A stretch of DNA of 64,000 bases from Actinoplanes sp. L3-i22. Lineage in GTDB: Bacteria > Actinomycetota > Actinomycetes > Mycobacteriales > Micromonosporaceae. Below the pieces are notes generated by a model. The model was given only the letters and a program-made list of their open reading frames with translations, had not been told where the DNA came from and searched no databases. Both the position numbers and the translations under genes were made by a program. Of the stretch, positions 1-8,511 are shown piece after piece. Each line of letters starts with the position of its first letter. The first letter of the stretch is position 1. The DNA is taken from positions 8,626,501-8,690,500 of the forward strand of contig NZ_AP024745.1 in NCBI RefSeq assembly GCF_019704555.1, written 5' to 3'.

Positions 1-177
1 GCCGGGACCCATCTTCAGGCCGTCGCACTCGACGGGGTGCCGGTACCCCTGATCGAGCGAGTCGCGGTCGAGCTCCGCGGCGGTCAGCGTGTGCCGGTCC
101 ACCGTCCACAGCCCGCCCGCGACGATGCCGAGCCCGATCACCAGCTGGACGATCCACCCGAAGAGTCTTCTGCGCAC
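1..177 (-). CDS. Membrane-anchored protein, N-terminal part only
   Basis: The reading frame opens at a GTG (177-175) and runs off the left edge, so only the first 59 residues are visible. They show a short basic start (RRRLFGW), one hydrophobic segment at about residues 8-25 (IVQLVIGLGIVAGGLW), then a polar stretch containing one Cys (HPVECDGLKMGPG). This looks like a signal anchor followed by an extracytoplasmic domain. No family is recognisable from this fragment. It diverges from the DUF4360 gene across about 250 bp. The start is uncertain because no clear ribosome binding site precedes it. Confidence 0.5.
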   Translation of the reverse strand, partial: MRRRLFGWIVQLVIGLGIVAGGLWTVDRHTLTAAELDRDSLDQGYRHPVECDGLKMGPG

Positions 178-359
178 GGCGACCTGTATAGCAGCCCGTC
201 CGGCCCGTTTTCCGCCCCGTTCCGGCGCCGGCCACCACGAAAGTGGACTAGCAGCAATTCCGGGCGGGCGTCGCGGAAATGCGCGGACACGGGCCGAACA
301 GCCACTGCCGGAAGACACCCGGACATCCGATTACGGTAAACACGGTGAGGCGAAATCAA

Positions 360-387
360 TTGCTTCGGTACGAATGCGAAATAGTCT
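360..387 (+). promoter_or_regulatory. Candidate promoter of the DUF4360 gene
   Basis: TTGCTT at 360-365 and TAGTCT at 382-387 are separated by 16 bp and sit in a locally AT-rich patch. The -10 fits the actinobacterial TANNNT pattern, giving a leader of roughly 37 nt before the ATG at 431. The rest of 178-430 holds nothing else recognisable. Based on sequence pattern only. Confidence 0.35.
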
Positions 388-430
388 TTCCCCGTCCCAG
401 TCGATCACCGAACCAACGGGGAGTCATCTC

Positions 431-1075
431 ATGTTCCGTCTCCTGACCGCCGGCGCCGCCGCGCTCGCCGCCGTCGCGATCGCCGCACCTGCCCAGGCCG
501 GCCCGCGGCCCGAACCCACGCCCGACCAGCGGATGACGATCCGGGTGGTGAACGCGAACGGCTCGGGCTGCCCGGACGGCACCACGAAGATCGCGGTCTC
601 GCCGGACAACACCGCCTTCACGCTCACCTACTCGGATTACACCGCCCAGGTCGGCCCGAAAGCCACTCCCCTGGATTTCCGGAAGAATTGCCAGCTGGCC
701 CTGGACGTGAAGGTGCCGACCGGATTCACGTTCGCGATCGCGAGCGCGGACTATCGCGGATATGCCAGCCTGGCGCGGGGCGCGTGGGCCCAGGAATCCG
801 CGAACTACTATTTCCAGGGCCATTCCCGGACCACTCGTTTCGAGCACACCCTGAAGGGCCCGTTCGACGACGACTGGCAGCGCGGGGACCGGGTCGGCAT
901 CGCGTCGCTGAGCTACCTGCCGTGCGGCGAGCGCCGATTCCTCAACATCAACACCGACCTGCGGGTGAACCGCGGCTCGTCGGACGCCCGCACCCAGACC
1001 AGCTTCATCTCGATGGACTCGACCGACGCGGCGATCAACACCGTCTACCACGTAGCCTGGCGCAAGTGCGCCTGA
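431..1075 (+). CDS. Secreted DUF4360 domain protein
   Basis: A 214-residue protein with a typical Sec signal peptide (MFRLLTAGAAALAAVAIAAPAQA, cleavage after about residue 23). The mature part matches the actinobacterial DUF4360 family: NGSGCPDGTTKIAVSPD near the start, FTLTYSDYTAQVG, RKNCQLALDVKVP, then DYRGYASLARGA and YYFQGHS. Two N-terminal Cys and C-terminal Cys residues probably form disulfides outside the cell. The family is common in Streptomyces relatives and in fungi and has no established biochemical function. The frame is open upstream, but ATG 431 is chosen because GGGGAG lies 6-12 nt before it and it begins the signal peptide. It is monocistronic, followed by a strong hairpin. 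Confidence 0.88.
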   Translation: MFRLLTAGAAALAAVAIAAPAQAGPRPEPTPDQRMTIRVVNANGSGCPDGTTKIAVSPDNTAFTLTYSDYTAQVGPKATPLDFRKNCQLALDVKVPTGFTFAIASADYRGYASLARGAWAQESANYYFQGHSRTTRFEHTLKGPFDDDWQRGDRVGIASLSYLPCGERRFLNINTDLRVNRGSSDARTQTSFISMDSTDAAINTVYHVAWRKCA

Positions 1076-1127
1076 CCTCTCGCAGTTCGAGTCAGCCCTG
1101 AGCCGGCTGTTCTAACCTGGCCCACCC

Positions 1128-1154
1128 GCATTGCGCCCGCCAAGGGCGCAATGC
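1128..1154. terminator. Bidirectional hairpin terminator
   Basis: A perfect 11-bp stem (GCATTGCGCCC, 1128-1138, with its complement at 1144-1154) closes a 5-nt loop between the convergent DUF4360 and YibE/F genes. There is no U-tract, as is usual in high-GC actinobacteria. It could serve both strands. Confidence 0.75.
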
Positions 1155-1182
1155 CTGCGAGCCGGAGGCGACGCCGGATAGC

Positions 1183-2436
1183 TCAGTTATCGAAAGCCGC
1201 CCACGGGCTCTCCGCGGGCGGGCGGTGGCGGCCGGCCGTCTCCTCGACGGTCGGCTCCGCCGGCCCATCGGCGCTCGCCTGCAGCGCGCGGTGCGCGAAG
1301 ACCGAGGCCAGCGCGGTGGTGATCGGCACCGCGGTGATCAGCCCGATCGTGCCGACCGCGCTGCGGACCAGCTCCTGGGCGATCAGCTGACCGGTGAGCA
1401 GTTCGCCGACCGGAGTGCCGCCAGTCGCGAAGAGCAACATCAACGGCAGCGAGGCGCCCGCGTACGCGAGGACGATGGTGTTGATCACCGAGGCGATGTG
1501 CGCGCGGCCGATCCTGGTCGCGGCGCCGTAGAGGCGGCGGAAGCCGTACGCCGGATTCGCCAGCGCCAGCTCGGTGACCGTCGCCGACTGGGTGACCGTC
1601 ACGTCGTCGAGCACCCCGAGCGAGCCGATCACGATGCTGGCCAGCAGCAGGCCCTGCATGTTGACCGAGCCCTGGGTGATCGACAGGAAGTTCGAGGTGT
1701 CGTCGGCGACGCCGGTCAGGTGCACCGCGGCGACGCTGATCTCGGCCAGCACCGTGGTGATCACGAGGCTGGCCAGGGTGCCGGCCACCGCGATCGTGGT
1801 GGTGATGGTCAGCCCGTGGGTCAGGTACAGCACGGTCAGCATGATCGCCGCCGAGCCGACCACCGCGACCAGCATCGGGGACCGGCCGTCCAGGATCGCC
1901 GGGACGATGAAGAACAGCAGCACCCCGAAGGTGACCGCGAGCCCGGCCAGCGCGGTCAGTCCGCGCCAGCGCCCGAACGCGACCACGGCCAGGGCGAACG
2001 CGATGCCGAGCAGCCACAGCTCGCGGGAGCGCTGATGGTCGGAGATCGACCAGGTGAGACCGCCGGCCTCGTTCTCCAGGCCCATCACGATCACCCGGTC
2101 GCCGCGGGAGATCTTCGGGGCACCCGGCCCGTACGGCAGCTCGGTGCTGATCACCTCGCCCGACTCGAGCCTGACCGTGGCCGTGCCGCACCCGGTGGGC
2201 TGGGTCTCCCCCGCCGGGACCGGCGCACACTCGCCGTGGGTGACCGCCTGCACCACCGCCTTGGACTGCGGCGGGCCGGCGGCGGTGTCCGCCTTCGGGG
2301 CGTCCCGGGGCCAGAGCAGCAGCATCCCGAGCGCGGTCAGCAGCACCGCCGGGATGAGCAGCATCAGCGTGAGCCGGCGGGCCTTCGGGAGCAGGACCGC
2401 GCCGTGGGCATGGCTGTGGCTGTGCGCTTCGGGCAT
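1183..2436 (-). CDS. YibE/F family multipass membrane protein
   Basis: A 417-residue membrane protein. The N-terminus is His-rich (EAHSHSHAHG), followed by TM1 at about 21-42, an extracytoplasmic domain of about 90 residues, and at least seven more hydrophobic helices from about residue 130. The YibE/F signature LGVLDDVTVTQSATVTEL is present. In Lactococcus, YibE and YibF were named as a predicted transporter pair; no substrate is firmly established. ATG 2436 is chosen because translation further upstream gives only low-complexity Pro/Arg sequence. The His-rich tail might bind metal, which is inference. Transcribed alone; it ends at the shared hairpin with the DUF4360 gene. Confidence 0.87.
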   Translation of the reverse strand: MPEAHSHSHAHGAVLLPKARRLTLMLLIPAVLLTALGMLLLWPRDAPKADTAAGPPQSKAVVQAVTHGECAPVPAGETQPTGCGTATVRLESGEVISTELPYGPGAPKISRGDRVIVMGLENEAGGLTWSISDHQRSRELWLLGIAFALAVVAFGRWRGLTALAGLAVTFGVLLFFIVPAILDGRSPMLVAVVGSAAIMLTVLYLTHGLTITTTIAVAGTLASLVITTVLAEISVAAVHLTGVADDTSNFLSITQGSVNMQGLLLASIVIGSLGVLDDVTVTQSATVTELALANPAYGFRRLYGAATRIGRAHIASVINTIVLAYAGASLPLMLLFATGGTPVGELLTGQLIAQELVRSAVGTIGLITAVPITTALASVFAHRALQASADGPAEPTVEETAGRHRPPAESPWAAFDN

Positions 2437-2530
2437 GCCGAACCCTAACCGGCCGGCCCGGACGGCGGCGTGTGCGGCCCGGAGCAGCCCCGATGCCGAC
2501 CGGAGCCGGCGAGTCAGGCGGGGCCGGGCG

Positions 2531-3214
2531 TCAGACGGGGCCGGGCGCCGGCGGCGCGGGACGGGGGCGGGCGGCGGCGCGGTCCTGGGCGGAACGGCCG
2601 AAGACGAGCCAGAAGTCGGTGATCGCGAGGGTGAGCGCGGGACGCCGCCCGGCCAGATATCCCAGGGGGCCGTCCGGGTCGGGGCGCCAGGCGGCATTCG
2701 CCGTACGCAAACCGCCTCGGCCTCGCACCGGGGTTCGCTTGACGTGCCCGCCCAGCTCCTGGGCGACGGTGAAGCCCAGCGGCAGGCGGCCCGGAACCCG
2801 GCGCTTCAGCCGGACCAGCGCGGACCCGATCGGGCTGCCGCCGGGTGTCGCGGCCGTCGCGTCGACCAGGTCGTCGTCGGCGTCGAGGGTGAACTCGGCC
2901 AGCTCCTTCGGGATGCCCCAGAGCCGCCGGCCGCCGTCCCGGGAGGCGACGCTGTCCACCCAGATGTCGGTGATGCTGACCCGGGGCCGGCCGCGCTCGT
3001 GGGTGAGCACCGCGCTGAGCAGTTCCCGGTAGTGCAGGACGCCGCCGGGCTGGTAGTCGACCCAGGCGGCGCCGACCGCGGCCCGGCCGCCGAACGACAG
3101 CGGCCGCACCGCCGCGCCCAGGACCTCAGGCAGCGGTGGCACGGCTCGCATCGGGACCAGGAAGACCGACAGGTACATCTGTCCGCGCAGGTGCCAGGGC
3201 TCGGGCGGGTACAT
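2531..3214 (-). CDS. Acetoacetate decarboxylase (ADC) family protein
   Basis: A 227-residue soluble protein of the ADC-like fold. The segment RRLWGIPKELAEF carries Lys103 in the position of the Schiff-base lysine of true acetoacetate decarboxylases (motif GYPK). ADC-family members are typically 240-270 residues, so this is slightly short, and the C-terminus is a Pro/Ala-rich tail. Many actinobacterial ADC-like proteins act on other substrates or are uncharacterised, so the reaction is not predicted here. It starts 24 bp after the chemotaxis receptor stop and may be cotranscribed with it. No strong ribosome binding site is visible before ATG 3214. Confidence 0.75.
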   Translation of the reverse strand: MYPPEPWHLRGQMYLSVFLVPMRAVPPLPEVLGAAVRPLSFGGRAAVGAAWVDYQPGGVLHYRELLSAVLTHERGRPRVSITDIWVDSVASRDGGRRLWGIPKELAEFTLDADDDLVDATAATPGGSPIGSALVRLKRRVPGRLPLGFTVAQELGGHVKRTPVRGRGGLRTANAAWRPDPDGPLGYLAGRRPALTLAITDFWLVFGRSAQDRAAARPRPAPPAPGPV

Positions 3215-3238
3215 GCCCTACACACTGGCATCGATGGG

Positions 3239-4807
3239 TCAGTAACGGAAGCGGGACACCACGGCCTGGAGCTGCGCGGAGGTGGTGGTCAGCTCGTCGG
3301 CCGCCCGCCGGGTGTCGCCGACCGTGTTCGTGGTGCGCCGGGTCGCCTCGGACACGCTGGTGATGGTGGCCGCGATGTCGCCGGCGCCGCCGGCCGCCTC
3401 GGTCAGCGTCCGGTTCATCTCGTGGGTGGTCGCGGTCTGCTCCTCGACCGCCGACGCGATGGTCAGCTGCAGGCCGTTGATCCGCTCGATGATCTCGCTG
3501 ATCTCCTCGATCGCGCTGACCGCGCCGCTGGTGTCGGCCTGGATCGACTGCACCCGCTGGGAGATGTCCTCGGTCGCCTTGGCGGTCTCCTGGGCCAGGT
3601 CCTTGACCTCGCCGGCCACCACCGCGAAGCCCTTGCCCAGCTCACCGGCGCGGGCCGCCTCGATGGTCGCGTTCAGCGCGAGCAGGTTGGTCTGCTCGGC
3701 GATGCTGGTGATCACCTTGACCACGGTGGCGATCTCGGCGGACGACTCGCCGAGCCGGGCGACGATCTGGTTGGTGGCCGCGGCGGCCCGGACGGCCTGC
3801 TCGACGACCTGGGTCGCCTCCGAGGTGGAGACGCTGATGTCGCGGATCGCCGAGCCCATCTCCTGGGCGCCGGCCGAGACGAACTGCAGGTTGTGCGAGA
3901 CCGAGTCGGCGGCCGCGGAGACCGTGCCGGCCTGGACCGACGCCTCGTTGGCGGCCGCGTCGACCGCGGTGGAGACCGAGGTCAGCTGCCCGGCCGCGTG
4001 CTGCAGGGTGGTGGCGCTGCCGGCCAGCTGCACCACGTCCTCGCGGAGCCGGGCGATGCCCTTGTCCAGCGCGGTGGCCATCTGGCCGACCTCGTCCTGG
4101 CTGGTCACCCCGGAGGTGCGGGTCAGGTCGCCCTCGGCCAGGCCCTCGGCCAGCTTGGCCACCCCGCGGACGTCGTTGCGGACCCGGCCGGCCACCCGGA
4201 AGCCGATCAGCAGGCTGATCAGCACCCCGGCGGCGAGCACCAGGGAGATGGCCCAGGTCGCCCGGGTGGCCGCGGCACTCGCGTCGGCCATCTGCGCCTC
4301 GGCCAGGCTGGAGGCCCGGGCCTGCAGCGCGTTCGCGTCGTCGCCGAGGGCGCCGTGGAGCTTGTTGTAGTCGATCAGGGCCTGGTCGAGGTCGGCCTTG
4401 GTGGCCGTGCTCCGGTCGGTGCTCATGAACTTCAGGTAGGCGGCCCAGTCGGTCTGCGCCGTGGACACCGTCGCGTCCCCGGGCAGCGTCTTGCTCAGGC
4501 TGGTCAGCGCGGCGTCGACGGCCGCCTTGTTGGCCTCCATCGACTTGGTGATCGCCGCGGCCAGGGTCGGGTAGAGCTGGACCGCCGACAGGTTGCCCGA
4601 GTAGGCCTCGATGTTCTGGCTGAAGTCGGTGACCGCCGACCCGATCGCGAGCGACTGGTGCTGGGCGTCGGCCGCCTTCTGGTTCAGGTCGTGCACCCGG
4701 TAGATCGCCATGCCGCCGACGATGACGCCACCGATGGTCGCGGTCAGGGCTGCCGCGCCGATCTTCGTCCGCAGAGAACGATTGTCGAACGCCCCACTCA
4801 AGCCCAT
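3239..4807 (-). CDS. Methyl-accepting chemotaxis protein
   Basis: A 522-residue transmembrane receptor. TM1 lies at about 14-36 and is followed by an extracytoplasmic helical sensor (4HB-MCP-like, about 37-175). TM2 is at about 178-200, followed by a HAMP domain, and then the cytoplasmic signalling domain. The conserved hairpin tip [19 protein letters not shown] is followed by [16 protein letters not shown], the region that contacts CheW and CheA. No C-terminal NWETF-like tether is present. No che genes are nearby, so it must signal to a system elsewhere. A chemoreceptor fits organisms with motile spores such as Actinoplanes. The ligand cannot be predicted. Confidence 0.93.
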   Translation of the reverse strand: MGLSGAFDNRSLRTKIGAAALTATIGGVIVGGMAIYRVHDLNQKAADAQHQSLAIGSAVTDFSQNIEAYSGNLSAVQLYPTLAAAITKSMEANKAAVDAALTSLSKTLPGDATVSTAQTDWAAYLKFMSTDRSTATKADLDQALIDYNKLHGALGDDANALQARASSLAEAQMADASAAATRATWAISLVLAAGVLISLLIGFRVAGRVRNDVRGVAKLAEGLAEGDLTRTSGVTSQDEVGQMATALDKGIARLREDVVQLAGSATTLQHAAGQLTSVSTAVDAAANEASVQAGTVSAAADSVSHNLQFVSAGAQEMGSAIRDISVSTSEATQVVEQAVRAAAATNQIVARLGESSAEIATVVKVITSIAEQTNLLALNATIEAARAGELGKGFAVVAGEVKDLAQETAKATEDISQRVQSIQADTSGAVSAIEEISEIIERINGLQLTIASAVEEQTATTHEMNRTLTEAAGGAGDIAATITSVSEATRRTTNTVGDTRRAADELTTTSAQLQAVVSRFRY

Positions 4808-4867
4808 GGCCGTACCTCTCGCTCAACAGTGTCTGACACCCGCTGAATCGGCACGGTTCGCTGCCGG

Positions 4868-5488
4868 TTAAGCAACCTCCGCCAACGCCTGAAAGATCAG
4901 ACTCGTGGACGCGGCCCCCGGGTCCTGATGTCCGATGCTACGTTCCCCCAGGTAGGAGGCGCGGCCTTTTCGAGCCTGGAGCGGGATGGTGGCCTCCGCC
5001 CCGGCCCGCGCGGCCCGCGCCGCGGCCCCGGCCGCCCCGGCCAGATCCGCTCCCCCGGCCACCGCCTGCTCGAAGGCGTCCAGGGCCGGCACGTACGCGT
5101 CGATCAGGGTCTTGTCCCCCGGCGCCGCGCCGCCCAGCTTGCGGACCGCCTCCAGCCCCGCGTGCAGCGCCGCCACCAGGTCGGACGGCTGCACCTCGGG
5201 GGTCGCCGGGAGGGCCTTGCCGGCCGCGCGCAGGGCGCTGCCGTAGAGCGGGCCGGACGCGCCGCCCACCCGGGACATCAGCGTGGTGCCGGACTTGACC
5301 AGCACCTCGGACACGGTTTCCGGCGGGGTCTTGTCCAGGGCGGCGAGCACCGCGGTGAAGCCACGGTTCAGGTTCACCCCGTGATCGCCGTCGCCGATCT
5401 CGGAGTCGAGCCGGGTGAGCCGGTCGACGTCGGCGGCGATCAGGGCCGCGGCGGAACGCATCCAGTCCCGGGCGAGCGTCACGTCCAC
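4868..5488 (-). CDS. dhaL: Dihydroxyacetone kinase, ADP-binding subunit DhaL
   Basis: A 206-residue DhaL-type subunit that holds the nucleotide used to phosphorylate dihydroxyacetone bound to DhaK. The metal-binding motif DSEIGDGDHGVN (Asp residues coordinating two Mg ions with ADP) is near residue 25-36, and the Ser/Gly loop GGASGPLYGS follows. Length matches the family (about 210). The start is GTG 5488, 2 nt after the dhaK stop, because upstream in-frame sequence lies inside dhaK in another frame. In PTS-dependent systems the ADP is a fixed cofactor re-phosphorylated by DhaM. It is the second gene of a dhaKL operon. Confidence 0.95.
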   Translation of the reverse strand: MDVTLARDWMRSAAALIAADVDRLTRLDSEIGDGDHGVNLNRGFTAVLAALDKTPPETVSEVLVKSGTTLMSRVGGASGPLYGSALRAAGKALPATPEVQPSDLVAALHAGLEAVRKLGGAAPGDKTLIDAYVPALDAFEQAVAGGADLAGAAGAAARAARAGAEATIPLQARKGRASYLGERSIGHQDPGAASTSLIFQALAEVA

Positions 5489-5490
5489 GG

Positions 5491-6483
5491 TCAGGCACCC
5501 CAGCGCAGTCCGGGGGTCCGCACCGGCGCGTCCCACAGGCGGATCATCTCGTCGGTGGCCTGGCACAGCGTGAGCGACATGCCGGCCATGTCCAGGCTGG
5601 TCACGTAGTTGCCGACGAGCTGCCGGGCGATCGGCACGCCGCGCTCCGCCAGGTACGCCGCGACCTCGCCGTAGACCAGGTACAGCTCGATCAGCGGGGT
5701 GCCGCCGAGCCCGTTGGCCAGCACGATCACCGGGCCGGGGAAGGACTTGGCGTCCAGGATCGCGTCCAGCGCGGAGCGGACCAGCTGCTTCGCCGGGCGC
5801 AGCTTCTCACGCCGGCGGCCCGGCTCGCCGTGGATGCCGACCCCGGCCTCGATCTCGTCGGCCGGCAGGTCGAAGCCGGGCCGGCCGGCCGCCGGGGTGG
5901 TGACCGCGGTCAACGCGTACGCGAACGAGCCGGAGGCCGCGTTGACCTCGCGCCCGAGCGCGGCGACCTCGCCGAGCTTGCCGCCCTCCTCGGCGCGCGC
6001 GCCGGCGATCTTCTCCACCAGCAGCGTCGCGCCGGTGCCGCGCCGGCCGGCGGTCCAGGTCGAGTCCTCCACCGCGACGTCGTCGTCGACCAGCACGGTC
6101 TCGACGCTGATCCCCTCGTCGGTGGCGAGCTCCGCGGCGAGCTGGAAGTTCATCACGTCGCCGGTGTAGTTCTTGACGATGTGGACCACGCCGGCGCCGC
6201 CGTCGACGGCCTTGGTCGCGGCCAGGATCTGATCCGGCACCGGGGAGGTGAAGACCTCACCGGGGCAGGCCGCGTCGAGCATGCCCGGCCCGACGAAGCC
6301 GCCGTGCAGCGGCTCGTGCCCGGACCCGCCGCCGGAGACCAGGCCCACCTTGCCGGGGCGTGGCGCGTCGGCCCGGGCGATGTACTGCTCCTCGGTGTCC
6401 ACCCGCAGCTCCGGATGGGCGGCGGCCAGCCCGGCCAGGGCCTGGGCCACCACATCGGCAGGATCGTTGATGAATTTCTTCAC
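5491..6483 (-). CDS. dhaK: Dihydroxyacetone kinase, substrate-binding subunit DhaK
   Basis: A 330-residue DhaK. It binds dihydroxyacetone covalently through a histidine hemiaminal. The expected residues are visible: GGGSGHEPLHGG (His56), NYTGDVMNF (Asp109) and AGVGIHGEPG (His218, the likely covalent His). The start is GTG 6483 with GAGGAG about 8 nt upstream. It is the first gene of dhaKL and divergent from dhaM across 66 bp that must hold both promoters. Together DhaK, DhaL and DhaM turn dihydroxyacetone into dihydroxyacetone phosphate using phosphoenolpyruvate through the PTS. Confidence 0.96.
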   Translation of the reverse strand: MKKFINDPADVVAQALAGLAAAHPELRVDTEEQYIARADAPRPGKVGLVSGGGSGHEPLHGGFVGPGMLDAACPGEVFTSPVPDQILAATKAVDGGAGVVHIVKNYTGDVMNFQLAAELATDEGISVETVLVDDDVAVEDSTWTAGRRGTGATLLVEKIAGARAEEGGKLGEVAALGREVNAASGSFAYALTAVTTPAAGRPGFDLPADEIEAGVGIHGEPGRRREKLRPAKQLVRSALDAILDAKSFPGPVIVLANGLGGTPLIELYLVYGEVAAYLAERGVPIARQLVGNYVTSLDMAGMSLTLCQATDEMIRLWDAPVRTPGLRWGA

Positions 6484-6549
6484 GACCGGCTCCTCTCCGC
6501 ATTTCCTCGAACACCCACTGCATCCTCGCGCGGTCTAGAGTCGAGATCC

Positions 6550-6933
6550 ATGGGGCTCGTGGGAATCGTGCTGGTTTCGCACTCCGAGCAGTTGGCGTCA
6601 GGTCTGCGTGACCTGTTGCGGCAGGTGGCCACGCCCGAGGTGCCGATCGTCGCGGCCGGCGGCACGCTCGACGGCGAGCTGGGCACGAGTCCGGACCGGC
6701 TCGCCGAGGCGATCGCGCAGGCCGACACCGGCGCCGGGGTGATCATCCTGGCCGATCTGGGCAGCGCGGTGCTGACCGCCCGCGCGGTCCTCGAGGACAG
6801 TCCCGGCCCGCTGCTGGTGGACGCGCCGTTCGTGGAGGGCGCGGTCGCCGCCGCGGTCACCGCGTCGACCGGCGCCGGCCTCACCGAGGTGGCCGACGCC
6901 GCGCGGGAGGCCCGCGATGTCGCCAAGTTCTGA
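6550..6933 (+). CDS. dhaM: PTS-dependent dihydroxyacetone kinase phosphotransferase subunit DhaM
   Basis: A 127-residue EIIA-mannose-like domain that carries phosphate to DhaL-bound ADP. The phospho-accepting His is in VLVSHSEQLASGL (His11), and the ILADLGSAVLTA and GPLLVDAPFVEGAV segments are typical. E. coli DhaM is a fusion of EIIA, HPr and EI domains. Here DhaM is one domain, and a separate HPr gene overlaps its 3' end by 17 bp. ATG 6550 begins the EIIA fold; sequence upstream is non-coding. Divergent from dhaKL. Confidence 0.94.
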   Translation: MGLVGIVLVSHSEQLASGLRDLLRQVATPEVPIVAAGGTLDGELGTSPDRLAEAIAQADTGAGVIILADLGSAVLTARAVLEDSPGPLLVDAPFVEGAVAAAVTASTGAGLTEVADAAREARDVAKF

Positions 6934-7186
6934 TGAGACCGCGATCGAGGTGGTGTTGCCGGCGGCGTTGCACGCCCGCCCGGCCGGCGAGGTGGTCCGG
7001 GCCGCCGCCCGCTTTCCGGCAGTTGTCGAGGTACGCCATCAGCATCGCGCCGCCCCCGCGAGGAGCGCCCTGAAACTCATGTCCCTCGGTGCCCCGGCCG
7101 GCGCCGTGGTGACCGTGCACGCCACCGGCGAGGACGCGGCCACGGCTGCCGAGGCGATCGCGGAAGTGCTGCGCACCGCTACCTGA
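6917..7186 (+). CDS. HPr-family phosphocarrier protein
   Basis: An 89-residue HPr. The active-site motif is AALHARPAGEV with phospho-His19 and Arg21. The SALKLMSLGAP segment covers the helix around the regulatory Ser of classical HPr, and the C-terminal helix EDAATAAEAIAEVLRTA is typical. It starts 17 bp inside dhaM, so it is almost certainly co-translated and likely passes phosphate to DhaM. Enzyme I is not in the window. It may be a dedicated HPr for dihydroxyacetone kinase or the general cell HPr; sequence alone does not decide. Confidence 0.92.
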   Translation: MSPSSDETAIEVVLPAALHARPAGEVVRAAARFPAVVEVRHQHRAAPARSALKLMSLGAPAGAVVTVHATGEDAATAAEAIAEVLRTAT

Positions 7187-7304
7187 GACGGTCGCCGGGA
7201 CGGCCGATAACGGTTTTTCTCGGCGCGCCCGGAAATCGCGTACGAATGGCCAGTCTTTCCTTTGTTTTGTTTTAAGGACCGGCCGGGTGCGCACTCCGCA
7301 CGCA

Positions 7305-7310
7305 TAACAT
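7305..7310 (+). promoter_or_regulatory. Candidate -10 element for the DUF1996 gene
   Basis: TAACAT at 7305-7310 fits TANNNT and would give a leader of about 30 nt before GTG 7347. An unusual T-rich run (7258-7276) lies upstream, between the HPr stop and this element. No convincing -35 was found. Nothing else is visible in 7187-7346. Confidence 0.3.
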
Positions 7311-7346
7311 TCCGGCGTCGTCGTGCAATGTTGTGGGGAGTTAGTC

Positions 7347-8510
7347 GTGTCGTCTTCCGCGATCCATGAGCCCGGCCGCCACGCGCGGCGCCCCCGGGGA
7401 TTGGCCGTCGCCGCGGCCGGAGTGGCCGTGGTCCTGATCGCCGGGATCGCCGTTGTCACCTTGACCCGGTCGCGGCCGGATGACACCAGCGCGAGTCTCC
7501 CGGTCTCGGTGCAGTCCTCGGCGTCGTCCGTCCCGTCGGCACCGATCGCCTCCCCGGCCGCGGCCTCGGTGAAGCCGCGGCCCAGTGCCTCGCCGTCGAC
7601 CGCCGCGCCGGTCGCCAAGGGTGGCTGGATCCCGATCGACCCGGTCGCCTGGAAGGCGCAGGTCGCCGCGTTCAAGGCGACCAGGGCCGACCCGCCCGGC
7701 GACGCCGGCAACCTGGCCGAGTTCCGGGCCGACTGCACCTACAGCCACCGCGGAGCCGACGATCCGATCGTCTTCCCGGGCCTGCCCGGCGCCTCGCACA
7801 TGCACTCGTTCGTCGGGAACAAGGGCCTGGACGCCGACACCACCGCCGGCGACCTGATGAAATTCACCGCCAGCACCTGCAAGCCGGCCGTGGACCATTC
7901 CGCCTACTGGGTGCCGACGCTCTACGACGCCGCGACAAAGAAGCCCGTCGAGACCACCGGTTTCCGCGTCTATTACCGTTCGATCCGGAGCAATTCGACC
8001 GGGATCATGCCGATGCCGAACGGCCTGCGCGAGATCGCCGGGGACGCCAAGAAGAAGGTGCCGACACCGCGCGGCGCCCAGGGCCAGTTCTACTGCGCGT
8101 TCTACGGCCCCGGCAATCTCGACGGCGACTCCCGCAGCACCAACGGGAACTGGCCGATCTGTGGCAGCCCGGCGCACCTGCACTTCACCCTGCAATTCCC
8201 GGACTGCTGGGACGGCAAGCACCTGGACAGCCCCAACCACAAAGACCATATTGCTTTCGGTACGAACGAGGGCTGCCCCGCCGACCACCCGGTGCGGATC
8301 CCGGCGTTGACGTTCGAGATCACGTACGGCGTGACCGGCTCGAAGGCCGGCTACTACCTGTCCTCCGACCCGGCCGGCAAGAGCGCCTCGTCGATGCACG
8401 GCGACGCGTTCCTGATGTGGAACGCGGCCGCCATGAACCAGCGGGTCCGCAACTGCATCGCCCAGCGCCGGACCTGCAACAACGACGGTTACGACAAGTT
8501 CTCGTTCTGA
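7347..8510 (+). CDS. DUF1996 domain secreted or membrane-anchored protein
   Basis: A 387-residue protein. A basic start is followed by a hydrophobic segment (about residues 19-38, LAVAAAGVAVVLIAGIAVVTL), a Ser/Ala/Pro linker (about 45-90) and a DUF1996 domain from about 110 to the end. Diagnostic stretches are FRADCTYSHRGADDPIVFPG, ASHMHSFVGN, and SPNHKDHIAFG. Multiple Cys residues suggest disulfides outside the membrane. The family occurs in fungi and actinobacteria and has no established activity. GTG 7347 is used because GTGGGGAG lies 7 nt upstream. Its stop is separated by a single base from the stop of the convergent exporter gene. Confidence 0.88.
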   Translation: MSSSAIHEPGRHARRPRGLAVAAAGVAVVLIAGIAVVTLTRSRPDDTSASLPVSVQSSASSVPSAPIASPAAASVKPRPSASPSTAAPVAKGGWIPIDPVAWKAQVAAFKATRADPPGDAGNLAEFRADCTYSHRGADDPIVFPGLPGASHMHSFVGNKGLDADTTAGDLMKFTASTCKPAVDHSAYWVPTLYDAATKKPVETTGFRVYYRSIRSNSTGIMPMPNGLREIAGDAKKKVPTPRGAQGQFYCAFYGPGNLDGDSRSTNGNWPICGSPAHLHFTLQFPDCWDGKHLDSPNHKDHIAFGTNEGCPADHPVRIPALTFEITYGVTGSKAGYYLSSDPAGKSASSMHGDAFLMWNAAAMNQRVRNCIAQRRTCNNDGYDKFSF

Positions 8511-8511
8511 C

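Noticed and set aside
2054..4846. Plus-strand open frame of 930 codons
   Set aside because: Antisense to YibE/F, the ADC-like gene and the chemotaxis receptor; composition is shadow-like with no signal or motif.
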